17,762 bases of DNA from a bacterium (lineage in GTDB: Bacteria; Krumholzibacteriota; Krumholzibacteriia; JACNKJ01). Shown here one piece after another: positions 1 to 6,452 of the stretch. Below the pieces are notes generated by a model. That model ran no database searches, was not told the origin of the DNA, and saw nothing but the letters and a program-made list of their open reading frames with translations. How positions within the stretch are numbered: position 1 is the stretch's first letter; each line of letters starts with the position of its first letter. The stretch lies in assembly GCA_014382085.1 (NCBI GenBank), contig JACNKJ010000154.1, positions 1-17,762 of the forward strand, in the 5' to 3' direction. The position numbers and the translations under genes were made by a program.

Positions 1-1
1 G

Positions 2-1039
2 GCACCTTGGATCGGCCTGCCCTTCCTTCTCGCCTTCGGCCTCTTTCTTTCGGGCCTTATGGGGTACTGGCGAGGTTGGGGCGGCATGCAATTCAACTTC
101 ATCGCGCTCACGTCATATTCCATCTTCGCCATTTCGGGGGGACCCGTAGCCAAGTACTTCCTCTTCGACGGCATGCCCATTTCCCGCCGCAGGCTTTTCG
201 CCATATTGGTTTTGCCGGGTCTTGCGATTCTGACATTGGGCTACGGCGCAGGACGAATCGGCCTGGCCCTTCTCGAGTCTCGACACGAGGTCATCGTCTA
301 TGGCATGGAGGAAGACTCCTATGGCCTGCGGCTTCCCCTGCATCTATGGGAGATCGACTGGAAAGGTGAAACTCCGCGCGTCGAAGCCCTAAGCGGCGAA
401 AATCCGGCCGTGAAATCTCTTCCCATCGCCACGGCAGGGGGTCCAAGACTCTACAAACCCTATACGACCCACGAATCAAGCAGCCCCCAATTCGTTGCGG
501 AGCAACTCAGAAGGGCTCTCTTGCTGCATTGCGGTGAAAGCCCGCCCGTGGAGGAACTACGAGACCGTTATTTCCGCCTCGACGAAAACGGTAAAACGGT
601 ACTCAAGGGATCCACGCTCACCGTCTTCGAGGACTACCCCGAGTTGAAGCTCCGCCCGGAGTGGGGAACCTTTCCTTATATCTTCACACTTACCGGGCTC
701 TGGTTCTTCCTCGCTCTATGGATTTACTTCCGATTCTTCATGGCGGAGGTCGGAGAAGGTCGCCGCAAAGGAGCCTTTGTCAGCATCTTGGTGATCATGC
801 TGCTCATGCACATGATTCCCTTTTTCACCTTCATGTTCGATTGGATCGACGATGATACATTCGTGGCCATGCAGCAGATTCTCATCCGGGATGTTGCCAC
901 AGCCTTCCCCGGATCGATCTTGCTCGTTTGGCTTGTTGGCGGATTGCTTTTCGCGGGTGCGTATCGCCTATGCGAAAGGCAGTTCCAGAAAGTGGAACTG
1001 CCTTCGGATGATTCGGCCTCTTGTATGATGAATCTCTAG
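2..1039 (+). CDS. Polytopic membrane protein, 5'-truncated at window edge (possibly ABC-2-type permease-like)
   Basis: The frame is open from the first bases of the window, so the true start lies upstream; an ATG at 59 is internal, because the preceding residues (PWIGLPFLLAFGLFLSGL) already form a hydrophobic helix. The visible 345 residues give about six membrane segments: three in the first ~100 residues, a soluble loop of ~110 residues rich in charged and proline residues, then three more helices and a short polar tail. The stretch around GMPISRRRLF, a short basic turn before a membrane helix, resembles ABC-2 type permease subunits, but no ATPase gene is visible and I cannot name a family firmly. 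The stop lies 3 bases from the stop of the convergent gene at 1043-1396, with no hairpin between them. Confidence 0.75.
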   Translation, partial: APWIGLPFLLAFGLFLSGLMGYWRGWGGMQFNFIALTSYSIFAISGGPVAKYFLFDGMPISRRRLFAILVLPGLAILTLGYGAGRIGLALLESRHEVIVYGMEEDSYGLRLPLHLWEIDWKGETPRVEALSGENPAVKSLPIATAGGPRLYKPYTTHESSSPQFVAEQLRRALLLHCGESPPVEELRDRYFRLDENGKTVLKGSTLTVFEDYPELKLRPEWGTFPYIFTLTGLWFFLALWIYFRFFMAEVGEGRRKGAFVSILVIMLLMHMIPFFTFMFDWIDDDTFVAMQQILIRDVATAFPGSILLVWLVGGLLFAGAYRLCERQFQKVELPSDDSASCMMNL

Positions 1040-1042
1040 CGA

Positions 1043-1396
1043 CTAAGCGTCGCCGAGCAGATCCTCCATGAAGTTCTTGAGTAGGCCGGAACCAACACGG
1101 CCCATGATGCGAAGGGCCGCGATGCCTTTTTTGGCCTTTTTGCCGACGGACTCTTCATCCTTTGAACTCTCTATCTTATCACTTTTAGTGGATTCTGGAG
1201 CGGCTTCGGCAGCTTCCTTCCCCGGCTCGGGCTGGGCCAGGGGCACGACGGAATCCGCCACCTGGGTACTGTGCCCCGGAACGACTTCTTCAATCATGGC
1301 CGGCATGTTCTGTACCGGCGGTTCGCAGGCAAGGCAAGATGCTGGAATGACAATGCCCAGTATCCCCATGCATATGACCAAGATAAGACGCCTCAT
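1043..1396 (-). CDS. Small exported protein or lipoprotein, unknown function
   Basis: This 117-residue product begins MRRLILVICMGILGIV, a basic n-region and a hydrophobic core, followed by cysteines in PASCLACEPP that could serve as a lipobox or a signal peptidase I site; neither fits its consensus cleanly. The rest is a low-complexity acidic, proline, lysine and serine region, then a C-terminal segment (KKGIAALRIMGRVGSGLLK) that could form an amphipathic helix. The start at 1396 was chosen over an in-frame ATG at 1465 because GGAGGT lies 7 bases before it and the signal sequence begins there. It lies downstream of the YCII gene in the same direction after a 211-base gap. No family is recognised. 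Confidence 0.6.
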   Translation of the reverse strand: MRRLILVICMGILGIVIPASCLACEPPVQNMPAMIEEVVPGHSTQVADSVVPLAQPEPGKEAAEAAPESTKSDKIESSKDEESVGKKAKKGIAALRIMGRVGSGLLKNFMEDLLGDA

Positions 1397-1607
1397 AATT
1401 GCCACCTCCATGCCCTCAGAACGGCGATATGGGATAAAGGTTTCGCCTTTCGGAAGGTTCTCCAAAATGTCATGGGGCTTGGCTCAAGCTTCGATGCTCT
1501 TCGTGGAGCGAGCCGGAAATGAGTATAGGGAATCAGAGATAACGGCGCTACCCTCAAATTTCCAAATATCGAAACGTTTTCCGGAAGAAGTCCAGACAAA
1601 CCCAAAT
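1397..1607. other. Intergenic region, no gene seen
   Basis: These 211 bases separate the YCII-family gene from the small exported protein gene, both on the minus strand. A TATACT hexamer (minus strand, 1527-1522) could be a -10 box for the downstream gene, but there is no good -35 at the usual spacing. A minus-strand open frame of 72 codons crosses the region; its arginine-rich, low-information product has no supporting ribosome binding site, and I do not call it. Confidence 0.4.
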
Positions 1608-1928
1608 TCAATCTGACAACTCTCCAGTCAACGCAATTTTGAAGGGAAAAAGCTCACCCTGAAAGACTCCACCGGCCACGGCCGGGTCGCCTTGGAAGAC
1701 TTTGAGAGCAGCAGCCTTCGACTCGGCTCTAAAGATGACGATTCCGAAGCTCGAAGGGTCATCATTCTGGGTTCGTCCCGCTAGAAGCACATGGCCTGAC
1801 GCCGTAAGTTCTTGTAAATAAGCAAAATGCTTAGAGACAAGATCCGCCTCTTCCTCGCTGGGGCCCTCTTTGAGCATCGCAGGGCGTGTGGGTTGGATGC
1901 GGTAGAGATATTCTTCTGAGTTGGTCAT
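1608..1928 (-). CDS. YCII-related (YciI-like) domain protein
   Basis: The 106-residue product has the size and layout of the YCII family, small dimeric ferredoxin-like-fold proteins thought to have enzyme-like active sites with a His-Asp pair. H34 in KHFAYLQEL and D81 in FQGDPAVAGGVF are candidates for that pair. The segments HVLLAGRTQND, FGIVIFRAES and FPFKIAL match the expected strands. The ATG is preceded by an AGGGGGAG ribosome binding site. The exact role is unknown for most of the family; related proteins have been linked to dehalogenation-type chemistry or stress. It is divergent from the DUF2975/XRE cassette. Confidence 0.8.
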   Translation of the reverse strand: MTNSEEYLYRIQPTRPAMLKEGPSEEEADLVSKHFAYLQELTASGHVLLAGRTQNDDPSSFGIVIFRAESKAAALKVFQGDPAVAGGVFQGELFPFKIALTGELSD

Positions 1929-1947
1929 GGCTCCCCCTAATCCTATG

Positions 1948-1976
1948 TAAATACACCACTTTCAGAAGCAGAACAA
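1948..1976 (-). promoter_or_regulatory. Weak candidate promoter for the YCII gene
   Basis: On the minus strand TTGTTC (1976-1971) and TATTTA (1953-1948) are 17 bases apart, about 20 bases before the YCII start codon. Each hexamer matches only part of its consensus, so the call rests mainly on position and spacing. Confidence 0.25.
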
Positions 1977-1992
1977 CATTTCGCCCCATGAA

Positions 1993-2031
1993 TTATCGAT
2001 AAACGGCGATGATTTATTGACAAACGATAAA
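1993..2031. promoter_or_regulatory. Operator-like palindrome and repeats before the DUF2975/XRE cassette
   Basis: TTATCGATAA at 1993-2002 is a perfect 10-base palindrome. A second, imperfect inverted repeat (TTTATTG at 2013-2019 against CGATAAA at 2025-2031) overlaps the -35 box. CGATAAA occurs twice, at 1997-2003 and 2025-2031, 28 bases apart. Paired sites over a promoter are typical of operators, and the XRE protein encoded in the cassette is the obvious candidate binder; that link is inference. Confidence 0.4.
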
Positions 2032-2045
2032 TACCAAACTAGTCT
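2017..2045 (+). promoter_or_regulatory. Candidate sigma-70-type promoter for the DUF2975/XRE genes
   Basis: A perfect TTGACA (2017-2022) is followed after 17 bases by TAGTCT (2040-2045), which keeps the key T1, A2 and T6 of the -10 box. The predicted transcript starts near 2052 and leads directly into the AAAGGAGG ribosome binding site of the DUF2975 gene. Confidence 0.55.
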
Positions 2046-2068
2046 ACCTGGGTACAAAGGAGGCCCTC

Positions 2069-2719
2069 ATGCCTGTTGGAAATCCATCGCTCCTAATCTT
2101 CTTAAGGCGCTTCACGAGCTTCGTTTTCTGGGGATGCCTAGTATGTATGAGTCTCTACCTCATCCTTGGCCCCGGCCCCGTTCTATTCGACGCGAAAATC
2201 GGGAAGACCGGATCGATCTTCACACGGGTGAGCATCGGTGAGAGGGCACTCTTCCCAATCGTTCCCTTGAAGATTGTAGAAGGTTTTTCAGATTCGGGAA
2301 TCGAAGTCGCCAACATGCGATCTATGAGCGGTGACCTCTCCATCGAAACGACCAACAAACCACTCCTTCTGATGCACATCCTGATCATCGTTCTGTATCT
2401 AGTTCCCGCACTGCTTTACCTCAGGATTTTTCGAAACATGATGGATACAAGTCTGGAGGGGCGGCCCTTTGACAGTCTGAATATCCGGCGACTGAAATGG
2501 ATGGGATGGTTGACCATACTCTTCAGCTTCTTCTTTCCCTTGATGGAAAATATCAAGGCCCGGCTGATACTTGGAGCCACTCAGATCGAAGGATTGCCTA
2601 TCCAACCCTCCCTGGATATAAGCGAGGAGGGCATTGTTACGGGACTCGTTATTTTGGCACTGAGTGCGATCTTCGCCTACGGTGCTGAATTGGAGCATGA
2701 GCGCTCCCTCACGGTTTAG
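2069..2719 (+). CDS. DUF2975 family membrane protein
   Basis: The 216-residue protein has four predicted membrane helices (about residues 9-33, 100-118, 145-165 and 188-205), with an extracytoplasmic region between the first two. It ends FAYGAELEHERSLTV, close to the C-terminal signature of DUF2975 proteins (GxxLxxExxLTV). The following gene encodes a YozG-type XRE regulator, the usual partner of DUF2975 genes, as in yoaS/yozG of Bacillus. A strong AAAGGAGG sits 5 bases before the ATG. The molecular function of the family is unknown; membrane sensing or control of the paired regulator is a reasonable inference. A promoter and operator-like repeats lie just upstream. Confidence 0.85.
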   Translation: MPVGNPSLLIFLRRFTSFVFWGCLVCMSLYLILGPGPVLFDAKIGKTGSIFTRVSIGERALFPIVPLKIVEGFSDSGIEVANMRSMSGDLSIETTNKPLLLMHILIIVLYLVPALLYLRIFRNMMDTSLEGRPFDSLNIRRLKWMGWLTILFSFFFPLMENIKARLILGATQIEGLPIQPSLDISEEGIVTGLVILALSAIFAYGAELEHERSLTV

Positions 2720-2728
2720 GGGGCGGAT

Positions 2729-2938
2729 ATGTCTATCCAAGTGAATCTGGATGTGCGAATGGCGGAACGAAAGATTACGCTTACTGAGCTAGCTGAAGGT
2801 GTGGGAATTACCTTGGCAAATCTGTCGATCCTGAAGACGGGGAAGGCCAGGGCGATCAGGTTCAGTACGCTCGAAGCGCTCTGTCGCGAATTGGATTGTC
2901 AGCCGGGAGACCTGCTCGAGTTTCGCGCGGAAAGCTAG
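2729..2938 (+). CDS. YozG-type XRE (Cro/CI) transcriptional regulator
   Basis: This 69-residue protein is a single helix-turn-helix domain: MAERKITLTELAEGVGITLANLSILKTGKARAIRF carries the helices, then TLEALCRELDCQPGDLLEF, the usual end of small Cro/CI regulators of the YozG group. It starts 10 bases after the DUF2975 stop, so the two are almost certainly one transcript. It probably binds the inverted repeats at 1993-2031 and controls its own cassette, which is inferred from layout only. Its stop codon (2936-2938) shares CTAG with the stop of the convergent formyltransferase-like gene. Confidence 0.9.
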   Translation: MSIQVNLDVRMAERKITLTELAEGVGITLANLSILKTGKARAIRFSTLEALCRELDCQPGDLLEFRAES

Positions 2939-4614
2939 GGCCTCAGGCGCGAGCGGCGGTAATAGGCGTCCACCACCGTCAGCCGGCCGGCGAAGTTGAG
3001 CGTGTGAACTCCCATCACCCGCGGGTGCCAATTGGGCTCGATACGGCTCCAGGCCTCTTCCTCGAAACGCTCCTCGTCCAGGGCCGTCACCTGATTGAGG
3101 GTGAGGGCATATCCATAGAGCCGCGAGGAATCCTGTGAGGGACGAAATAGTCGCCCATCGCGCTCGAAGAAGCGGCCCGCCGGGCGGGAAGAACGCACAT
3201 CGGAAAGTACCGGGTTGCCCGGATGAGGTGTCCAGTCGCGGCTCAAGGGGTCGTGGGAAGAAAAGACGTAGAGCTCATCCATCAGCGATGCGCCGGGGTT
3301 CTCAACCATGTTCGTGAAAAGCCACCACTTGCCATCGTGTTTGAGCAGAGTGCTGTCCACCGCGTCCACATCGTCCATGAGCTTGCCCGCCGACTCCCAG
3401 CGATCGGGAAATTCCACGCAGCGATAAGCCTCGATGCTGCGATCGGCCAGGGATTCGGGAATCATGTAGAGCTCGCCACCATGTTCAAAAAGGAATGGGT
3501 AGCTAAGATGGAAGGGCTGCTCCAGCACCACACGTGCGGGCGTCCAGTTGCCCTTGGCGTCCACCTCGATCACGGATATGCGGCCGCGCTTGTCGCGGTA
3601 GCGATAATCCTCCACGAAAATGAACCAGCGCCCGTCGCGTTCCATAACAAAAGGATCGGCCCAGAAGCGATCCTTGGGCGGCATGATGGCCTTGTATCGC
3701 CACAGCGAAGGACTCGGACTGTCGCCAATGTGAAAGAAGAGAACCCACTGCTCGATGTTGAAGAGCTTGCGAATCTTGAAGGCCAGGTAGCGAGTGGCGT
3801 GGCCCAACCAGAGGCGGATCATCTCGCCGTTGCGTGGCTCCTTGAACAGGCGCTCCGAATAGAACTCCGGCCGGCGGTTCAGGGATTCGGCCCCGCGGAA
3901 AAAAGCCTCGCCGCCGCGCCCGTGCAATTCCCTCAGCTTGCGCGGCAGGAATGAAAGGGTTTTCCAGTAGTAGTTGTTCATGCTGCGCGTCAGGAATAGC
4001 CGGTCGGTACTCGACCATGAGCGGCAGAGCACGAGACCGTTGTCGAGGTCCTCGTTGAGAACCTGCAGGACCGAGCCGGTCAGGTGGCGACCCTGAAACA
4101 ATTCCCAGAAGCCCGGCGCGCCACCGCGCACCACCTGGTTGTCACCATGATGGAAAGACCAAACTCCGTGCCGCGCCGCACCGAGAATGCCACCTTTGAG
4201 AATGCGGAAACCCAGGCGCACGATGACATCGAGTTTTTGATCGCTGATGGCGCAAAGGTCTTCGTCGCTAAAATGGTCGGAGAAGCGCTTGCGCTCAGGT
4301 TTTGCGGTGATGCGCTCCACGCCTTCGAAGAGGGACCGGGCCGTGCGCGTTTCGAAGGCGTCGGGCCCGCCCAAATTCAAGGCGCGCAGAAATGCGCGCT
4401 CACTTTTCACGTAGATGCGAAAGATGCGCGTGCCCCATCCGGAGCGAAAGCGCTGGGCGAAGCTGGGTTGTTCGGGCGCCGAGCCGTTCATGATGAGAAA
4501 GCTGATCTCGGCGTAATCCGACTGTTGAATCTCCTCGATCATGCGGATCTGCCAGGCTTCCAACTCGAGGGAATCGAGCATGAGGCCCACGCGAAGCTTC
4601 GCAGTTTCCGTCAT
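2935..4614 (-). CDS. Fusion of formyltransferase-like domain and GINT1/GH43-like beta-propeller
   Basis: This is a 559-residue two-domain protein. Residues 1-240 look like a formyltransferase fold: IVRLGFRILKGGIL, then VWSFHHGDNQVVRGGAPGFWE at 151-171 in the place of the usual N-x-H-x-S-L-L-P-x-x-R-G loop, and LNEDLDNGLVLCR (D191), matching the conserved D-x-G of the family. The catalytic Asn seems replaced by S153. Residues 300-559 match the glucosamine inositolphosphorylceramide transferase 1 N-terminal-like family, related to GH43/GH62 five-bladed propellers: RFWADPFV (317-323), HLSYPF, YMIPES, VDST, KWWLFT and RPSQDSS (491-497). A role in modifying a surface or secreted glycan is likely but unproven. 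The ATG overlaps the radA stop as ATGA, giving translational coupling. Confidence 0.75.
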   Translation of the reverse strand: MTETAKLRVGLMLDSLELEAWQIRMIEEIQQSDYAEISFLIMNGSAPEQPSFAQRFRSGWGTRIFRIYVKSERAFLRALNLGGPDAFETRTARSLFEGVERITAKPERKRFSDHFSDEDLCAISDQKLDVIVRLGFRILKGGILGAARHGVWSFHHGDNQVVRGGAPGFWELFQGRHLTGSVLQVLNEDLDNGLVLCRSWSSTDRLFLTRSMNNYYWKTLSFLPRKLRELHGRGGEAFFRGAESLNRRPEFYSERLFKEPRNGEMIRLWLGHATRYLAFKIRKLFNIEQWVLFFHIGDSPSPSLWRYKAIMPPKDRFWADPFVMERDGRWFIFVEDYRYRDKRGRISVIEVDAKGNWTPARVVLEQPFHLSYPFLFEHGGELYMIPESLADRSIEAYRCVEFPDRWESAGKLMDDVDAVDSTLLKHDGKWWLFTNMVENPGASLMDELYVFSSHDPLSRDWTPHPGNPVLSDVRSSRPAGRFFERDGRLFRPSQDSSRLYGYALTLNQVTALDEERFEEEAWSRIEPNWHPRVMGVHTLNFAGRLTVVDAYYRRSRLRP

Positions 4615-5990
4615 GGACTCGCAGCCTTTCCGCTTTCACTGGCGCAGAAATCGACCAAGGCAACCACACCGTCTACCCGGCGAGCCAGAGGCGGCAGATC
4701 GCCGGCTTCGGCGGCCACCACCGCGCGTTTGAATCCGAGTCGCTCGGCCTCGCGGCAACGATCGGCCACCTGACTTCCCGGGCGCAGATTGCCGCGTAGT
4801 CCCACTTCACCGAGGAAGACCGTAGCCTCGGGCACGGGCTTGCCCGTGAAGCTACTCGCTAGAGCAGCGAGTAGGGCTGCGTCCGTGGCGGGATCATCCA
4901 ATTTCAAGCCACCGGCCACCGACACGAAAATGTCGCTGCCACCCAATTGCATGCCCGTGCTTTTTTCGAGCACGGCCACCAGAAGGCTGACGCGTTTGGG
5001 ATCCACGCCCTGCACCACGCGGGCCGGCGTGCCGTAACGCGGCGAGGAAACCAGGGCCTGCACTTCCACGGCAAGGGGCCGCGTGCCGGTCCAGGTGACC
5101 GTGACCGCGCTGCCCACCTCGCCCTGCAGGTGCCGGCCGCCGAGAAATCCCGATGGATCGCTCAGGGCTTCCAGCCCCTTGCCCGTCATTTCAAAAAGTG
5201 CCACTTCGTTGGTGGAGCCGAATCGATTCTTCACCGAACGCAGAATGCGCCCCGCGCCCCGCTCTTCGCCCTCGAAGTAGAGCACCGCGTCCACCATGTG
5301 CTCGAGCATACGCGGGCCCGCGATCTGTCCATCCTTAGTCACGTGTCCAATCAGCACCAAGGGGAAACCGCGGTCTTTGGCCAGGGCCGACAGGCGCGCG
5401 GTCACGTGGCGAAGCTGGGACACGCCCCCCGGCGCGCCCTCCTGGGCGGTATCGGCCATGGTCTGCACCGAGTCCACGATAACCAAGGCGGGTTTGAGAT
5501 TCAGCGAGGCTTCGCGGAGTTCATCCAGATCGGTGGAGGCCAAAAATAGGATCTTTGCTTCCAGCGCGTCCAGGCGTTCGGCGCGCAGGCGCACCTGCCC
5601 GGGGCTCTCCTCGCCGGAAACATAGAGGACGGTTTCGCCCCGCGCCGCCAAGGCGCTTGCCACCTGCAGCAGCAGGGTCGACTTGCCGATGCCCGGATCG
5701 CCCCCCACCAGCACCACCGAGCCGGGCACAAAGCCGCCGCCGAGGACCCGGTCGAGTTCGTCCACGCCGCTGGATCCACGGGTGGCCGATTCCGCCGGAA
5801 CTTCACTGAGGGGAACGGGGTCCATGCCGCGCCGCTTCACGCCGTCCAGGGCGCGCGCGCCTTGCTTGCCGATCACTCGATTGAGTTCGGTGAGGGAATC
5901 CCATGCGCCGCAGGAGGGGCACTTGCCCATCCAGGCCGCAGATTCCGAGCCGCATTCCTTACAGAGATATCGTGTCTTCGTTTTCGCCAT
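4611..5990 (-). CDS. radA: DNA repair protein RadA
   Basis: RadA is a RecA-like ATPase that promotes branch migration and processing of recombination intermediates. At 459 residues it matches the usual length. In order there are a four-cysteine zinc finger (C10, C13, C24, C27), the Walker A loop GGDPGIGKST (96-105), Walker B LVIVD (169-173), the RadA-specific KNRFG motif (254-258), and a C-terminal Lon-like domain (about 280-450) ending in RAVVAAEAGDLPPLARRV. The ATG at 5990 was chosen because homologues begin with this K-x-K-x-x-Y-x-C segment; the open frame extends further upstream without family resemblance. AAGGTGGGG precedes the start. It is likely transcribed with the GYD gene (59 bases upstream) and the fusion gene downstream. 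Confidence 0.97.
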   Translation of the reverse strand: MAKTKTRYLCKECGSESAAWMGKCPSCGAWDSLTELNRVIGKQGARALDGVKRRGMDPVPLSEVPAESATRGSSGVDELDRVLGGGFVPGSVVLVGGDPGIGKSTLLLQVASALAARGETVLYVSGEESPGQVRLRAERLDALEAKILFLASTDLDELREASLNLKPALVIVDSVQTMADTAQEGAPGGVSQLRHVTARLSALAKDRGFPLVLIGHVTKDGQIAGPRMLEHMVDAVLYFEGEERGAGRILRSVKNRFGSTNEVALFEMTGKGLEALSDPSGFLGGRHLQGEVGSAVTVTWTGTRPLAVEVQALVSSPRYGTPARVVQGVDPKRVSLLVAVLEKSTGMQLGGSDIFVSVAGGLKLDDPATDAALLAALASSFTGKPVPEATVFLGEVGLRGNLRPGSQVADRCREAERLGFKRAVVAAEAGDLPPLARRVDGVVALVDFCASESGKAASP

Positions 5991-6049
5991 GGGGCCCCAC
6001 CTTAGCATAGGCAGGCTCCCTTGCAATAGTTGTGCTTTGCGCTCGGTGA

Positions 6050-6349
6050 CTAGGCGATCTCTTCCATGAGTTCCAGGAAACGGCCGTACTCGATGGCCGT
6101 CCAGCTCTCGGCGCTGAGCGCACCTTGAGCCTGGCTGATCATGGACACCTTGGTCGCCGTCTCCTCGTCGGGCGCTTCGTAGATGTCCAGAAAATCGTAG
6201 GGCCCGAGCAGGGCGTAGTGGGCCGTGAACTTCACCTCGGGGCATTTCTCCTGAATCACCGTCATCCAGTGCCGGCCGATGGCTTCGCGATGCTTCACGT
6301 CCTGCATGAGTTCGGGCGAAAGCTTGGTCATGAGGATATAGGTTGCCAT
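6050..6349 (-). CDS. GYD domain protein
   Basis: The 99-residue product starts MATYILMTKLSPE and contains GPYDFLDIYEAPDEETA (49-65), the hallmark of GYD-domain proteins, small ferredoxin-like-fold proteins of unknown biochemical role. The ATG at 6349 is supported by AAGGAG 5 bases upstream; an in-frame ATG at 6421 would place the start within the terminator hairpin and is rejected. It is the first gene after the terminator at 6404-6440 and lies 59 bases before radA, so it may head a three-gene unit. Confidence 0.85.
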   Translation of the reverse strand: MATYILMTKLSPELMQDVKHREAIGRHWMTVIQEKCPEVKFTAHYALLGPYDFLDIYEAPDEETATKVSMISQAQGALSAESWTAIEYGRFLELMEEIA

Positions 6350-6403
6350 AAATACTCCTTTCTTTTGCTGAAAGTGTAGACCCCAGTCAGGATGTTGGGC
6401 ATG

Positions 6404-6440
6404 AAAAACCCCGAAGTCCAAGACTCCGGGGTTAGTTTTT
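6404..6440. terminator. Bidirectional hairpin terminator after the KamA-family gene
   Basis: AACCCCG (6407-6413) and AGTC (6415-6418) pair with GACT (6422-6425) and CGGGGTT (6427-6433), leaving one mismatch and a 3-base loop. On the minus strand the stem is followed by five U residues, ending transcripts from the KamA-family gene 13 bases after its stop. On the plus strand six T residues follow shortly after the stem. Confidence 0.85.
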
Positions 6441-6452
6441 TGGCAGCAGTTT

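Noticed and set aside
3223..3954. A 243-codon open frame opposite the formyltransferase-propeller gene
   Set aside because: The minus-strand protein carries conserved family motifs throughout this stretch; the plus-strand product has none.
5991..5998. GGGGCCCC palindrome next to the radA start as a regulatory site
   Set aside because: It is short, has no second copy, and is expected by chance in GC-rich DNA.
5991..6245. N-terminal extension of RadA by 85 codons
   Set aside because: The arginine-rich sequence overlaps the GYD gene and has no RadA similarity; the family's N-terminus begins at 5990.
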